Positions 25,374-34,242 of a stretch of DNA of 64,000 nt are shown here, in pieces; the stretch's first letter is position 1; every line of letters starts with the position of its first letter. The stretch covers positions 2,046,001-2,110,000 of the forward strand of contig NZ_BNEB01000003.1 in the NCBI RefSeq assembly GCF_016860545.1. Direction: 5' to 3'. Made by a program: the position numbers and the translations under genes. The DNA is from Streptomyces asoensis. GTDB taxonomy: Bacteria > Actinomycetota > Actinomycetes > Streptomycetales > Streptomycetaceae. A model generated the notes under the pieces. The model was given only the letters and a program-made list of their open reading frames with translations. It did not search any database and was not told the DNA's origin.

Positions 25374-25721
25374 ATGGAAGCCAGGGCCCAGGCGCGGTAC
25401 ATCCGCGTCACGCCCATGAAGGCCCGCCGGGTGGTGGACCTTATCCGTGGCATGGACGCCACGGAGGCTCAGGCGGTCCTGCGTTTCGCCCCGCAGGCCG
25501 CGAGCGTGCCGGTCGGCAAGGTGCTTGACAGCGCCATCGCCAACGCCGCGCACAACTACGACCACACTGACGCCGACAGCCTCTTCATCTCCGAGGCGTA
25601 CGTCGACGAGGGCCCGACCCTGAAGCGGTTCCGTCCGCGCGCCCAGGGCCGCGCCTACCGGATCCGCAAGCGGACCAGCCACATCACCGTGGTCGTCAGC
25701 AGCAAGGAAGGGACCCGGTAA
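25374..25721 (+). CDS. rplV: 50S ribosomal protein L22
   Basis: L22 lines the exit tunnel; its beta hairpin is a macrolide-resistance site. From the ATG at 25374 ([20 protein letters not shown]) the product is 115 aa. This start is favoured because GGAAGG ends 6 nt before it. An in-frame ATG at 25344 would add ten residues ([10 protein letters not shown]) but has GGGGTGG almost touching it, and some annotations may prefer it. The stop overlaps the rpsC start (TAATG). Confidence 0.96.
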   Translation: MEARAQARYIRVTPMKARRVVDLIRGMDATEAQAVLRFAPQAASVPVGKVLDSAIANAAHNYDHTDADSLFISEAYVDEGPTLKRFRPRAQGRAYRIRKRTSHITVVVSSKEGTR

Positions 25722-26554
25722 TGGGCCAGAAGGTTAACCCGCACGGGTTCCGGCTCGGCATCACCACGGACTTCAAGTCCCGGTGGTACGCCGACAAGTC
25801 GTACAAGGAGTACGTCGGCGAGGACGTCGCCATCCGTCGGATGATGACGTCCGGCATGGAGCGCGCCGGCATCTCGAAGGTGGAGATCGAGCGTACGCGT
25901 GACCGCGTCCGCGTCGACATCCACACCGCGCGTCCGGGCATCGTCATCGGCCGCCGCGGCGCCGAGGCCGACCGTATCCGCGGCGACCTGGAGAAGCTGA
26001 CCAAGAAGCAGGTCCAGCTGAACATCCTCGAGGTCAAGAACCCCGAGGTCGACGCTCAGCTGGTGGCCCAGGCCGTCGCCGAGCAGCTCTCCTCCCGCGT
26101 CTCCTTCCGTCGTGCCATGCGCAAGAGCATGCAGTCGGCGATGAAGGCGGGCGCCAAGGGCATCAAGATCCAGTGCGGTGGCCGCCTCGGTGGCGCCGAG
26201 ATGTCCCGCTCGGAGTTCTACCGCGAGGGCCGTGTGCCCCTGCACACGCTCCGCGCGAACGTGGACTACGGCTTCTTCGAGGCCAAGACGACCTTCGGCC
26301 GCATCGGCGTGAAGGTCTGGATCTACAAGGGCGACGTCAAGAACATCGCCGAGGTCCGCGCCGAGAACGCCGCCGCCCGCGCAGGCAACCGTCCGGCTCG
26401 TGGCGGCGCTGACCGCCCGGCCGGCCGCGGTGGCCGCGGTGGCGAGCGTGGCGGTCGCGGTCGCAAGCCGCAGCAGGCTCCCGCCGCCGAGGCCCCCAAG
26501 GCCGAGGCTCCGGCGGCTGCCGCTCCGGCTGAGAGCACCGGAACGGAGGCCTGA
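25721..26554 (+). CDS. rpsC: 30S ribosomal protein S3
   Basis: S3 forms the mRNA entry site and has helicase activity with S4 and S5. The 277-aa product has the KH domain ([23 protein letters not shown], split here) and the C-terminal domain ([20 protein letters not shown]). After about residue 220 comes a low-complexity tail rich in Gly/Arg ([14 protein letters not shown]) and then Ala/Pro/Glu. Such tails are common in actinobacterial S3 and may be disordered RNA-binding segments. Confidence 0.98.
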   Translation: MGQKVNPHGFRLGITTDFKSRWYADKSYKEYVGEDVAIRRMMTSGMERAGISKVEIERTRDRVRVDIHTARPGIVIGRRGAEADRIRGDLEKLTKKQVQLNILEVKNPEVDAQLVAQAVAEQLSSRVSFRRAMRKSMQSAMKAGAKGIKIQCGGRLGGAEMSRSEFYREGRVPLHTLRANVDYGFFEAKTTFGRIGVKVWIYKGDVKNIAEVRAENAAARAGNRPARGGADRPAGRGGRGGERGGRGRKPQQAPAAEAPKAEAPAAAAPAESTGTEA

Positions 26555-26559
26555 CCGAC

Positions 26560-26979
26560 ATGCTGATCCCCCGTAGGGTCAAGCACCGCAAGCAGCACCA
26601 CCCGAAGCGCCGTGGTATGGCCAAGGGCGGTACGACGGTTGCGTTCGGCGAGTACGGCATTCAGGCCCTCACGCCGGCGTACGTGACCAACCGCCAGATC
26701 GAGGCGGCCCGTATCGCGATGACCCGCCACATCAAGCGTGGCGGCAAGGTCTGGATCAACATCTACCCGGACCGCCCGCTCACGAAGAAGCCCGCCGAGA
26801 CCCGCATGGGTTCCGGTAAGGGTTCTCCCGAGTGGTGGATCGCGAACGTGCACCCGGGCCGGGTCATGTTCGAGCTGTCCTACCCCAACGAGAAGATCGC
26901 CCGTGAGGCCCTCACTCGCGCAGCCCACAAGCTGCCGATGAAGTGCCGGATCGTCAAGCGCGAGGCAGGTGAAGCGTGA
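26560..26979 (+). CDS. rplP: 50S ribosomal protein L16
   Basis: L16 positions the A-site tRNA elbow. The 139-aa product starts [20 protein letters not shown] and has the family segments [20 protein letters not shown] and [20 protein letters not shown]. The gene is 5 nt after rpsC; its TGA overlaps the rpmC ATG. Length is normal. Confidence 0.98.
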   Translation: MLIPRRVKHRKQHHPKRRGMAKGGTTVAFGEYGIQALTPAYVTNRQIEAARIAMTRHIKRGGKVWINIYPDRPLTKKPAETRMGSGKGSPEWWIANVHPGRVMFELSYPNEKIAREALTRAAHKLPMKCRIVKREAGEA

Positions 26980-27203
26980 TGTCGGCCGGTACCAAGGCGT
27001 CCGAGCTGCGCGAACTGGGTGACGAGGAGCTGCTCAACAAGCTCCGCGAAGCCAAGGAAGAGCTGTTCAACCTCCGCTTCCAGGCGGCGACGGGTCAGCT
27101 CGAGAACCACGGTCGGCTCAAGGCCGTCCGTAAGGACATCGCGCGGATCTACACCCTGATGCGTGAGCGCGAGCTGGGCATCGAGACGGTGGAGAGCGCC
27201 TGA
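26979..27203 (+). CDS. rpmC: 50S ribosomal protein L29
   Basis: L29 lies by the tunnel exit next to L23. The 74-aa product is two antiparallel helices ([20 protein letters not shown], then [20 protein letters not shown]). The ATG at 26979 overlaps the rplP stop as TGATG; a GTG one codon earlier is possible but less likely. The stop overlaps the rpsQ start in the same way. Confidence 0.97.
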   Translation: MSAGTKASELRELGDEELLNKLREAKEELFNLRFQAATGQLENHGRLKAVRKDIARIYTLMRERELGIETVESA

Positions 27204-27490
27204 TGAGCGAGAGCAACGTGACTGAGAACACCCCCGAGGCGCGCGGTTTCCGCAAGACCCGTGAGGGTCTCGTCGTCAGCGACAAGATGGACAAGACCGT
27301 CGTCGTCGCCGTCGAGGACCGTGTGAAGCACGCGCTGTACGGCAAGGTCATCCGCCGTACGAACAAGCTCAAGGCTCACGACGAGCAGAACGCCGCGGGC
27401 GTCGGCGACCGTGTCCTCCTCGCGGAGACCCGGCCGCTGTCCGCGACGAAGCGCTGGCGCGTCGTCGAGATCCTCGAGAAGGCCAAGTAA
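27203..27490 (+). CDS. rpsQ: 30S ribosomal protein S17
   Basis: S17 is a primary 16S rRNA-binding protein. The 95-aa product has [20 protein letters not shown] and the [20 protein letters not shown] segment of the OB-fold family. It is the last gene of the S10 operon proper and is followed by two tandem RNA hairpins before rplN. Confidence 0.98.
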   Translation: MSESNVTENTPEARGFRKTREGLVVSDKMDKTVVVAVEDRVKHALYGKVIRRTNKLKAHDEQNAAGVGDRVLLAETRPLSATKRWRVVEILEKAK

Positions 27491-27493
27491 TCC

Positions 27494-27563
27494 TCCTGCG
27501 GGGCATCCCTCGCAGGACAGTTCCGCCAGGCTCCGCAGGGGTCCTCGTATGAGGCCCCTGCGG
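27494..27563 (+). other. Tandem hairpins at the S10/spc operon junction
   Basis: Hairpin 1 (27494-27517): TCCTGCG/CGCAGGA with an inner GGG/CCC. Hairpin 2 (27533-27563): CCGCAGGGG plus CCTC pair with GAGG plus CCCCTGCGG around GTAT, one bulged T. Both share a CTGCGGGG arm. No T run follows, so processing, attenuation or protein binding are all possible. Confidence 0.65.
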
Positions 27564-27591
27564 GGAACCGGCAGACACACAGGAGATAGAC

Positions 27592-27960
27592 GTGATCCAG
27601 CAGGAGTCGCGACTTCGGGTCGCCGACAACACTGGTGCGAAGGAGATCCTTTGCATCCGTGTGCTCGGTGGCTCCGGTCGCCGCTACGCGGGCATCGGTG
27701 ACGTCATCGTCGCCACCGTCAAGGACGCGATCCCCGGCGGCAACGTGAAGAAGGGTGACGTCATCAAGGCGGTCATCGTTCGCACCGTCAAGGAGCGCCG
27801 CCGTCCGGACGGCTCGTACATCCGCTTCGACGAGAACGCCGCCGTCATTCTGAAGAACGACGGCGACCCTCGTGGCACCCGCATCTTCGGCCCGGTCGGC
27901 CGGGAGCTGCGCGAGAAGAAGTTCATGAAGATCATCTCGCTGGCTCCGGAGGTGCTGTAA
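27592..27960 (+). CDS. rplN: 50S ribosomal protein L14
   Basis: L14 forms an intersubunit bridge and binds silencing factor RsfS. The 122-aa product starts at GTG after AGGAGAT ([20 protein letters not shown]). The [20 protein letters not shown] segment is conserved. It opens the spc-type operon after a 101-nt structured spacer and is followed after 2 nt by rplX. Confidence 0.98.
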   Translation: MIQQESRLRVADNTGAKEILCIRVLGGSGRRYAGIGDVIVATVKDAIPGGNVKKGDVIKAVIVRTVKERRRPDGSYIRFDENAAVILKNDGDPRGTRIFGPVGRELREKKFMKIISLAPEVL

Positions 27961-27962
27961 GC

Positions 27963-28286
27963 ATGAAGATCAAGAAGGGCGACCTGGTCCAGGTCATCAC
28001 CGGTAAGGACAAGGGCAAGCAGGGCAAGGTCATCGCGGCCTTCCCCCGCGAGGACCGCGTCCTGGTCGAGGGTGTCAACCGGGTCAAGAAGCACACGAAG
28101 GCCGGTCCGACCGCCAGCGGCTCCCAGGCCGGCGGCATCGTGACCACCGAGGCCCCGATCCACGTGTCCAACGTTCAGCTGGTCGTGGAGAAGGACGGCA
28201 ACAAGGTCGTCACGCGCGTCGGTTACCGCTTCGACGACGAGGGCAACAAGATCCGCGTTGCCAAGCGGACGGGTGAGGACATCTGA
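27963..28286 (+). CDS. rplX: 50S ribosomal protein L24
   Basis: L24 initiates 50S assembly and lies near the tunnel exit. The 107-aa product has the KOW motif ([20 protein letters not shown]) and the [12 protein letters not shown] segment. The start is an ATG 2 nt after the rplN stop, and the stop overlaps the rplE start (TGATG). Confidence 0.98.
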   Translation: MKIKKGDLVQVITGKDKGKQGKVIAAFPREDRVLVEGVNRVKKHTKAGPTASGSQAGGIVTTEAPIHVSNVQLVVEKDGNKVVTRVGYRFDDEGNKIRVAKRTGEDI

Positions 28287-28843
28287 TGGCTACCACCACC
28301 ACTCCGCGTCTCAAGACGAAGTACCGCGAGGAGATCGCGGGCAAGCTGCGTGAGGAGTTCTCGTACGAGAACGTCATGCAGATCCCCGGCCTCGTCAAGA
28401 TCGTGGTCAACATGGGTGTGGGCGACGCCGCCCGCGACTCCAAGCTGATCGAGGGCGCCATCCGCGACCTCACCACGATCACCGGTCAGAAGCCGGCCGT
28501 CACCAAGGCCCGCAAGTCCATCGCGCAGTTCAAGCTGCGTGAGGGCCAGCCGATCGGTGCCCACGTCACCCTCCGTGGCGACCGCATGTGGGAGTTCCTG
28601 GACCGCACCCTGTCGCTCGCGCTCCCGCGCATCCGCGACTTCCGCGGTCTGTCCCCCAAGCAGTTCGACGGACGTGGCAACTACACCTTCGGTCTCACGG
28701 AGCAGGTCATGTTCCACGAGATCGACCAGGACAAGATCGACCGTGTCCGGGGTATGGACATCACCGTGGTCACCACGGCGACCAACGACGCTGAGGGCCG
28801 TGCGCTCCTTCGTCACCTCGGCTTCCCCTTCAAGGAGGCGTGA
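28286..28843 (+). CDS. rplE: 50S ribosomal protein L5
   Basis: L5 binds 5S rRNA and contacts P-site tRNA. The 185-aa product has [20 protein letters not shown] and the [20 protein letters not shown] segment, both characteristic. Its start overlaps the rplX stop and rpsN begins 5 nt after its own stop, so this part of the operon is tightly coupled. Confidence 0.98.
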   Translation: MATTTTPRLKTKYREEIAGKLREEFSYENVMQIPGLVKIVVNMGVGDAARDSKLIEGAIRDLTTITGQKPAVTKARKSIAQFKLREGQPIGAHVTLRGDRMWEFLDRTLSLALPRIRDFRGLSPKQFDGRGNYTFGLTEQVMFHEIDQDKIDRVRGMDITVVTTATNDAEGRALLRHLGFPFKEA

Positions 28844-28848
28844 GCGAG

Positions 28849-29034
28849 ATGGCGAAGAAGGCTCTGATCGCGAAGGCTGCTCGCAAGCCCAAGTTCGCTG
28901 TGCGCGCGTACAACCGCTGCCAGCGTTGCGGCCGTCCCCACTCCGTGTACCGCAAGTTCGGCCTCTGCCGTGTGTGCCTTCGTGAGATGGCTCACCGTGG
29001 CGAGCTGCCGGGCGTGACCAAGAGCTCCTGGTAA
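28849..29034 (+). CDS. rpsN: 30S ribosomal protein S14, zinc-binding type
   Basis: This is the short 61-aa S14 of the zinc type, with Cys24, Cys27, Cys40 and Cys43 in a CxxC-X12-CxxC knuckle ([20 protein letters not shown]). S14 is a late-assembly head protein. The ATG at 28849 is chosen; a GTG three codons earlier would overlap rplE. Streptomyces usually also carry a zinc-free paralogue elsewhere that is induced when zinc is scarce; that copy is not in this window. Confidence 0.97.
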   Translation: MAKKALIAKAARKPKFAVRAYNRCQRCGRPHSVYRKFGLCRVCLREMAHRGELPGVTKSSW

Positions 29035-29132
29035 ACCCCCTTTTTAGGGGTTCCAGAGGCTCTCGGTAAGCAATGGGCGTGTCAGGCGCCCCCCTCTCCA
29101 TGGCTTAGGCTTGGAGGGTTGGGCGCCTGACA
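29034..29132 (+). other. Structured spacer between rpsN and rpsH
   Basis: The rpsN-rpsH gap is 214 nt, unusually long for this operon. A small hairpin (AACCCC/GGGGTT, 29034-29052) overlaps the rpsN stop. A large one follows, with TGTCAGGCGCCC (29080-29091) pairing perfectly with GGGCGCCTGACA (29121-29132) around an inner CCCTC/GAGGG stem. No T run follows. Confidence 0.7.
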
Positions 29133-29248
29133 GTCGCCCGTACGACTTACTACGCCGTAGGTCCACCGCGCCGCACCCGTCCCGTCTCGGATCGGGGAGA
29201 GGGATGGCGCACCAGGAAACCCCGGCGAGAGAGGCCACAGGCCAATTC

Positions 29249-29647
29249 ATGACCATGACTGATCCGATCGCAGACATGTTGACGCGTCTGCGGAACGCGA
29301 ACTCGGCGTACCACGATTCCGTGACGATGCCGGCGTCCAAGATCAAGTCTCACATCGCGGAGATCCTCCAGCAGGAGGGCTTCATCACGGGCTGGAAGGT
29401 CGAGGACGCCGAGGTCGGCAAGAACCTCACCCTCGAGCTCAAGTTCGGCCCGAACCGCGAGCGCTCCATTGCGGGCATCAAGCGGATCTCCAAGCCCGGT
29501 CTCCGGGTTTACGCGAAGTCCACCTCCCTGCCCAAGGTGCTGGGCGGCCTCGGCGTGGCGATCATCTCCACGTCGCACGGTCTCCTCACCGACAAGCAGG
29601 CCGGCAAGAAGGGCGTAGGCGGAGAAGTCCTCGCCTACGTCTGGTAG
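29249..29647 (+). CDS. rpsH: 30S ribosomal protein S8
   Basis: S8 is a central 16S rRNA-binding protein and in E. coli the repressor of the spc operon. The 132-aa product starts [20 protein letters not shown] and ends [11 protein letters not shown], both typical; an ATG two codons later is a possible alternative. The frame is open further upstream into the hairpin spacer, which is unlikely to be translated. Confidence 0.97.
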   Translation: MTMTDPIADMLTRLRNANSAYHDSVTMPASKIKSHIAEILQQEGFITGWKVEDAEVGKNLTLELKFGPNRERSIAGIKRISKPGLRVYAKSTSLPKVLGGLGVAIISTSHGLLTDKQAGKKGVGGEVLAYVW

Positions 29648-29668
29648 CGGAAGGGAACGGAAAAAGCT

Positions 29669-30208
29669 ATGTCGCGTATTGGCAAGCTCCCTATCACGGT
29701 TCCCGCCGGCGTGGACGTCACCATCGACGGCCAGACGGTCTCGGTCAAGGGTCCCAAGGGCTCGCTGACCCACACCGTCGTCGCGCCGATCGAGATCGCC
29801 AAGGGTGAGGACGGCGTCCTGAACGTCACCCGCCCCAACGACGAGCGTCAGAGCAAGGCCCTGCACGGCCTGTCCCGCACGCTGGTGGCGAACATGATCA
29901 CCGGCGTGACCCAGGGTTACGTGAAGAAGCTCGAGATCAGTGGTGTCGGTTACCGCGTGACCGCGAAGGGCTCGAACCTCGAGTTCGCGCTCGGTTACAG
30001 CCACCCGATCACCGTCGAGGCCCCCGAGGGAATCTCCTTCAAGGTCGAGAACCCCACCCGGTTCTCGGTCGAGGGCATCGACAAGCAGAAGGTCGGCGAG
30101 GTTGCGGCCAACATCCGCAAGCTGCGCAAGCCCGACCCGTACAAGGCCAAGGGCGTCAAGTACGAGGGCGAAGTCATCCGCCGCAAGGTCGGAAAGGCGG
30201 GTAAGTAA
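29669..30208 (+). CDS. rplF: 50S ribosomal protein L6
   Basis: L6 lies near the sarcin-ricin loop and factor-binding site. The 179-aa product starts [20 protein letters not shown] and has the C-terminal signature [20 protein letters not shown]. It is 21 nt after rpsH and 3 nt before rplR. Length is normal. Confidence 0.98.
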   Translation: MSRIGKLPITVPAGVDVTIDGQTVSVKGPKGSLTHTVVAPIEIAKGEDGVLNVTRPNDERQSKALHGLSRTLVANMITGVTQGYVKKLEISGVGYRVTAKGSNLEFALGYSHPITVEAPEGISFKVENPTRFSVEGIDKQKVGEVAANIRKLRKPDPYKAKGVKYEGEVIRRKVGKAGK

Positions 30209-30211
30209 GCC

Positions 30212-30595
30212 ATGGCATACGGACAGAAGATCCTCAAGGGCGACGCTTACAAGCGTGCCGCGATCAAGCGTCGCCACATCCGGATCCGTAAGCACATCTC
30301 GGGTACGGCTGAGCGTCCGCGTCTCGTCGTGACGCGCTCGAACCGCCACATCGTGGCCCAGGTCATCGACGACATCAAGGGTCACACCCTGGCGTCGGCG
30401 TCGACCCTGGACACGTCGATCCGCGGCGGCGAGGGCGACAAGTCCGCGCAGGCCAAGTCGGTCGGCGCCCTGGTCGCCGAGCGCGCCAAGGCCGCCGGTG
30501 TCGAGGCTGTCGTGTTCGACCGTGGTGGTAACCAGTACGCCGGGCGCATCGCCGCCCTGGCGGACGCCGCCCGCGAAGCCGGACTCAAGTTCTGA
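30212..30595 (+). CDS. rplR: 50S ribosomal protein L18
   Basis: L18 binds 5S rRNA together with L5. The 127-aa product has a basic N-terminal region ([25 protein letters not shown], split) and the family segment [20 protein letters not shown]. The ATG lies just after GGCGGGTAAG. A 64-nt spacer with a palindrome follows before rpsE. Confidence 0.98.
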   Translation: MAYGQKILKGDAYKRAAIKRRHIRIRKHISGTAERPRLVVTRSNRHIVAQVIDDIKGHTLASASTLDTSIRGGEGDKSAQAKSVGALVAERAKAAGVEAVVFDRGGNQYAGRIAALADAAREAGLKF

Positions 30596-30610
30596 GTCGC
30601 CCGTCGCGCT

Positions 30611-30626
30611 AGCGACCTAGGTCGCT
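30611..30626 (+). repeat. Perfect palindrome between rplR and rpsE
   Basis: AGCGACCTAGGTCGCT is a perfect 16-bp palindrome, flanked on both sides by GCTAGC. The rare tetramer CTAG occurs three times within 30 nt. It could be a hairpin (5-bp stem, 6-nt loop) in the mRNA or a DNA site. Confidence 0.6.
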
Positions 30627-30659
30627 GCGTAGCTAGCGGAAAAAGAGAGAGGTAATCCA

Positions 30660-31265
30660 ATGGCTGGACCCCAGCGCCGCGGAAGCGGTGCCGGTGGCGG
30701 CGAGCGGCGGGACCGGAAGGGCCGTGACGGCGGCGCTGCTGCCGCCGAGAAGACCGCGTACGTTGAGCGCGTTGTCGCGATCAACCGTGTCGCCAAGGTT
30801 GTGAAGGGTGGTCGTCGCTTCAGCTTCACCGCGCTGGTCGTGGTGGGCGACGGTGACGGCACCGTGGGTGTCGGTTACGGCAAGGCCAAGGAGGTGCCGG
30901 CCGCCATCGCCAAGGGCGTTGAGGAGGCCAAGAAGCACTTCTTCAAGGTCCCGCGTATCCAGGGCACCATCCCGCACCCGATCACGGGCGAGAAGGCCGC
31001 GGGCGTCGTCCTGCTCAAGCCTGCTTCCCCCGGTACCGGCGTCATCGCCGGTGGCCCGGTGCGTGCCGTGCTCGAGTGCGCCGGCGTGCACGACATCCTG
31101 TCGAAGTCGCTCGGTTCGTCGAACGCGATCAACATCGTGCACGCGACCGTGGAGGCCCTCAAGGGCCTGCAGCGTCCCGAGGAGATCGCGGCCCGCCGCG
31201 GTCTGCCCCTCGAGGACGTCGCTCCCGCGGCTCTGCTCCGTGCGCGTGCCGGGGCTGGTGCGTAA
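30660..31265 (+). CDS. rpsE: 30S ribosomal protein S5
   Basis: S5 works with S4 and S12 in decoding accuracy and is the spectinomycin-resistance protein. The 201-aa product has a Gly/Arg-rich N-terminal extension (about 35 residues) before the double-stranded RNA-binding fold ([20 protein letters not shown]). The ribosome site GAGAGAGG precedes the ATG. The TAA overlaps the rpmD start (TAATG). Confidence 0.98.
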   Translation: MAGPQRRGSGAGGGERRDRKGRDGGAAAAEKTAYVERVVAINRVAKVVKGGRRFSFTALVVVGDGDGTVGVGYGKAKEVPAAIAKGVEEAKKHFFKVPRIQGTIPHPITGEKAAGVVLLKPASPGTGVIAGGPVRAVLECAGVHDILSKSLGSSNAINIVHATVEALKGLQRPEEIAARRGLPLEDVAPAALLRARAGAGA

Positions 31266-31447
31266 TGGCCCGCCTCAAGATCACGCAGACGAAGTCGTAC
31301 ATCGGCAGCAAGCAGAACCACCGTGACACCCTGCGTTCGCTCGGGCTCAAGCGCCTGAACGACGTGGTCGTCAAGGAGGACCGCCCCGAGTTCCGCGGAA
31401 TGGTGCACACCGTCCGCCACCTCGTGACGGTTGAGGAGGTCGACTGA
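31265..31447 (+). CDS. rpmD: 50S ribosomal protein L30
   Basis: The 60-aa product ([20 protein letters not shown], ending LVTVEEVD) is the bacterial L30 of normal size. The ATG overlaps the rpsE stop. rplO starts 2 nt after its stop, so rpsE-rpmD-rplO are coupled. Confidence 0.98.
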   Translation: MARLKITQTKSYIGSKQNHRDTLRSLGLKRLNDVVVKEDRPEFRGMVHTVRHLVTVEEVD

Positions 31448-31449
31448 TC

Positions 31450-31905
31450 ATGGCGGAGAACAACCCGCTCAAGATCCACAACCTCCGTCCCGCCCCGGGC
31501 GCCAAGACCGCCAAGACCCGTGTCGGTCGTGGTGAGGCGTCGAAGGGTAAGACGGCCGGTCGTGGTACCAAGGGCACGAAGGCCCGTTACCAGGTTCCGG
31601 AGCGCTTCGAGGGTGGGCAGATGCCCCTCCACATGCGTCTCCCGAAGCTCAAGGGCTTCAAGAACCCGTTCAAGACCGAGTTCCAGGTCGTGAACCTCGA
31701 CAAGCTGGCGGCGCTGTACCCGGAGGGTGGCGAGGTCACCGTCGAGGGTCTCGTCGCCAAGGGTGCCGTTCGCAAGAACAGCCTCGTCAAGGTCCTCGGC
31801 CAGGGCGAGATCTCCGTGGCGCTCCAGGTGACGGTCGACGCCGTCTCCGGCTCCGCCAAGGAGAAGATCACCGCCGCCGGCGGTACCGTCACCGAGCTCG
31901 TCTGA
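31450..31905 (+). CDS. rplO: 50S ribosomal protein L15
   Basis: L15 is a late assembly protein with an extended basic N-terminus. The 151-aa product has [20 protein letters not shown] and the [20 protein letters not shown] segment. A strong hairpin follows, so secY is likely to have at least partly separate expression. Confidence 0.98.
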   Translation: MAENNPLKIHNLRPAPGAKTAKTRVGRGEASKGKTAGRGTKGTKARYQVPERFEGGQMPLHMRLPKLKGFKNPFKTEFQVVNLDKLAALYPEGGEVTVEGLVAKGAVRKNSLVKVLGQGEISVALQVTVDAVSGSAKEKITAAGGTVTELV

Positions 31906-31937
31906 ACACCACAGGCGCCTCGATGACTTGAGCGATC

Positions 31938-31977
31938 CCGACCGGGGATATCCCACATATGGGGTATCCCCGGTCGG
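31938..31977 (+). terminator. Terminator-like hairpin between rplO and secY
   Basis: A 17-bp stem (CCGACCGGGGATATCCC with GGGGTATCCCCGGTCGG, one G-U) has a 6-nt loop and is followed by TCGTTCCT. It may end or attenuate the spc transcript before secY. Confidence 0.75.
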
Positions 31978-32004
31978 TCGTTCCTAGGGCGGTACCTTCG
32001 CCGG

Positions 32005-32010
32005 TAAGGT
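32005..32010 (+). promoter_or_regulatory. Possible secY -10 box
   Basis: TAAGGT lies downstream of the terminator-like hairpin, with TTCCTA 18 bp before it as a poor -35. It would give a leader of about 145 nt. The 257-nt rplO-secY gap contains no gene. Confidence 0.3.
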
Positions 32011-32080
32011 GACCTCCACTGCCTACTTTCACAAGATGCTTCCCATGGGGCACCTTGAACGGCAGTCGACCGTTACACAT

Positions 32081-32104
32081 GTCGTTGTCGTTGTCGTTGT
32101 TCTT
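32081..32104 (+). repeat. Tandem hexamer repeat in the secY leader
   Basis: GTCGTT occurs three times in exact tandem, followed by the near copy GTTCTT, about 60 nt before the secY start. It is probably slippage-prone untranslated leader. Confidence 0.7.
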
Positions 32105-32162
32105 ATTGGACCCTCAAGACCGTCACCCTTGACGCAGATGCGCGGGGGTCGCAGGAGGCACC

Positions 32163-33476
32163 GTGCTCACCGCGTTCGCCCGGGCGTTCAGGACGCCCGA
32201 CCTGCGCAAGAAGCTGCTCTTCACGCTCGCCATCATCGTCATCTACCGGGTCGGCACGCACATCCCGATCCCCGGTGTCGACTACACGTCCGTTCAGCGG
32301 TGTGTGGACGAGGCGTCCGGCAACCAGGGCCTCTTCGGTCTGGTGAACATGTTCAGCGGCGGCGCGCTGCTGCAGATCACCATCTTCGCGCTGGGCATCA
32401 TGCCGTACATCACGGCGAGCATCATCCTTCAGCTGCTGACCGTGGTCATCCCGCGTCTCGAAGCCCTCAAGAAGGAGGGCCAGGCCGGCACCGCGAAGAT
32501 CACGCAGTACACCCGGTACCTCACGGTGGCGCTCGCCATCCTCCAGGGCACCGGCCTGGTGGCCACCGCCCGCAGCGGCGCCCTGTTCTCCGGCTGCTCG
32601 GTCGCGTCGAGCATCGTCCCGGACCAGGCCATCTTCACGACCATCACCATGGTCATCTGCATGACCGCCGGTACGGCCATGGTCATGTGGCTCGGTGAGC
32701 TCATCACCGACCGCGGTATCGGCAACGGCATGTCGATCCTGATGTTCATCTCGATCGCCGCGACCTTCCCCTCGGCCCTGTGGGCCATCAAGAAGCAGGG
32801 CACGCTCGCGGGCGGCTGGATCGAGTTCGGCACCGTCATCCTCGTCGGCCTCGTCATGGTCGGCCTCGTGGTCTTCGTCGAGCAGGCCCAGCGCCGTATC
32901 CCCGTGCAGTACGCGAAGCGCATGATCGGCCGCCGGTCCTACGGCGGTACCTCGACGTACATCCCGCTGAAGGTGAACCAGGCCGGTGTGATCCCGGTCA
33001 TCTTCGCCTCGTCGCTGCTCTACATCCCGGCTCTCGTCGCCCAGTTCTCCAGCGGGACCTCCGGCTGGAAGACCTGGATCGAGACGAACCTGACCAAGGG
33101 TGACCACCCGATCTACATCAGCATGTACTTCCTGCTGATCGTTTTCTTCGCGTTCTTCTACGTGGCTATCTCCTTCAACCCCGAGGAAGTAGCCGACAAC
33201 ATGAAGAAGTATGGTGGCTTCATCCCGGGCATCCGGGCTGGCCGACCGACCGCTGAGTACCTCTCGTACGTGCTCAACCGGATCACCTGGCCGGGTTCGC
33301 TGTATCTGGGTCTGATCGCTCTTGTACCGACGATGGCGTTGGTTGGCTTCGGGGCAAGCCAGAACTTCCCGTTCGGTGGTACCAGCATCCTGATCATCGT
33401 GGGTGTCGGTCTCGAGACGGTGAAGCAAATCGAGAGCCAGCTCCAGCAGCGCAATTACGAAGGGTTCCTCCGCTGA
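32163..33476 (+). CDS. secY: Protein translocase subunit SecY
   Basis: SecY is the channel of the general secretion pathway in the cytoplasmic membrane. The 437-aa product starts at GTG after AGGAGG (VLTAFARAFRTPDLRKKLLF). It has ten predicted membrane helices, the plug-region segment IPGVDYTSV and the C5-loop signature (PVQYAKRMIGRRSYGGTSTY). Its TGA overlaps the adk ATG. Confidence 0.98.
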   Translation: MLTAFARAFRTPDLRKKLLFTLAIIVIYRVGTHIPIPGVDYTSVQRCVDEASGNQGLFGLVNMFSGGALLQITIFALGIMPYITASIILQLLTVVIPRLEALKKEGQAGTAKITQYTRYLTVALAILQGTGLVATARSGALFSGCSVASSIVPDQAIFTTITMVICMTAGTAMVMWLGELITDRGIGNGMSILMFISIAATFPSALWAIKKQGTLAGGWIEFGTVILVGLVMVGLVVFVEQAQRRIPVQYAKRMIGRRSYGGTSTYIPLKVNQAGVIPVIFASSLLYIPALVAQFSSGTSGWKTWIETNLTKGDHPIYISMYFLLIVFFAFFYVAISFNPEEVADNMKKYGGFIPGIRAGRPTAEYLSYVLNRITWPGSLYLGLIALVPTMALVGFGASQNFPFGGTSILIIVGVGLETVKQIESQLQQRNYEGFLR

Positions 33477-34138
33477 TGCGTATCGTCCTCGTCGGGCCGC
33501 CGGGCGCCGGAAAGGGAACGCAGGCCACACGGCTGGCCGAGAAGCTGCGCGTTCCGCACATCTCCACGGGCGACCTGTTCCGCGCCAACATCAGCCAGCA
33601 GACGGAACTCGGGAAGCTCGCGAAGTCCTACATGGACGCCGGCAACCTCGTCCCCGACGAGGTCACCATCGCCATGGCCAAGGACCGCATGGAGCAGCCG
33701 GACGCCGAGCGCGGCTTCCTGCTGGACGGTTTCCCGCGCAACGTCTCGCAGGCCGAGGCGCTCGACGAGCTCCTCACCACCGAGGGCATCAAGCTGGACG
33801 CGGTACTGGACCTGGAGGCCCCGGAGGAGGAGGTCGTCAAGCGGATCGCCGGCCGGCGCATCTGCCGCAACGACTCCTCGCACGTCTTCCACGTGACGTA
33901 CAAGAAGGCCGCGGTCGAGGGCGTCTGCGACGTCTGCGGCGGCGAGCTGTACCAGCGTGACGACGACTCCGAGGACACCGTCCGCACGCGGCTCGAGGTC
34001 TACCACACGCAGACCGAGCCGATCATCGACTACTACAAGGCCCAGGGCCTGGTCGTGACCATCGAGGCCATGGGCCCGGTGGAAGAGGTCACCGCACGCG
34101 CGCTGGCCGCCCTGAAGCGCGAGGGCGACGACCAGTAG
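33476..34138 (+). CDS. adk: Adenylate kinase
   Basis: Adk interconverts AMP, ADP and ATP. The 220-aa product has the P-loop GPPGAGKGTQ, the AMP-binding FLLDGFPRNVSQAE and a long LID (about residues 125-165). The LID holds a C-X2-D plus C-X2-C pattern (ICRND, then VCDVCGG), a plausible structural zinc site of the C/D/C/C kind. The start overlaps secY; the gene ends in an 18-bp terminator. Confidence 0.97.
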   Translation: MRIVLVGPPGAGKGTQATRLAEKLRVPHISTGDLFRANISQQTELGKLAKSYMDAGNLVPDEVTIAMAKDRMEQPDAERGFLLDGFPRNVSQAEALDELLTTEGIKLDAVLDLEAPEEEVVKRIAGRRICRNDSSHVFHVTYKKAAVEGVCDVCGGELYQRDDDSEDTVRTRLEVYHTQTEPIIDYYKAQGLVVTIEAMGPVEEVTARALAALKREGDDQ

Positions 34139-34149
34139 TCGTCGCTCCC

Positions 34150-34189
34150 AGTACGGCCGTGGAGTCCTGTCGGACTCCACGGCCGTACT
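34150..34189 (+). terminator. secY-adk terminator
   Basis: A perfect 18-bp stem (AGTACGGCCGTGGAGTCC with its complement) has a TGTC loop, followed by GTTGTGT. Confidence 0.9.
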
Positions 34190-34242
34190 GTTGTGTACAT
34201 ACGTAACCGGTCCCCCTGAGTGACGGAGAGCGCAGGCCCCCC

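Noticed and set aside
26340-26551. Gly/Arg and Ala/Pro repeats at the end of rpsC as an inserted repeat
   Set aside because: Such low-complexity tails are common in actinobacterial S3, and the frame is intact.
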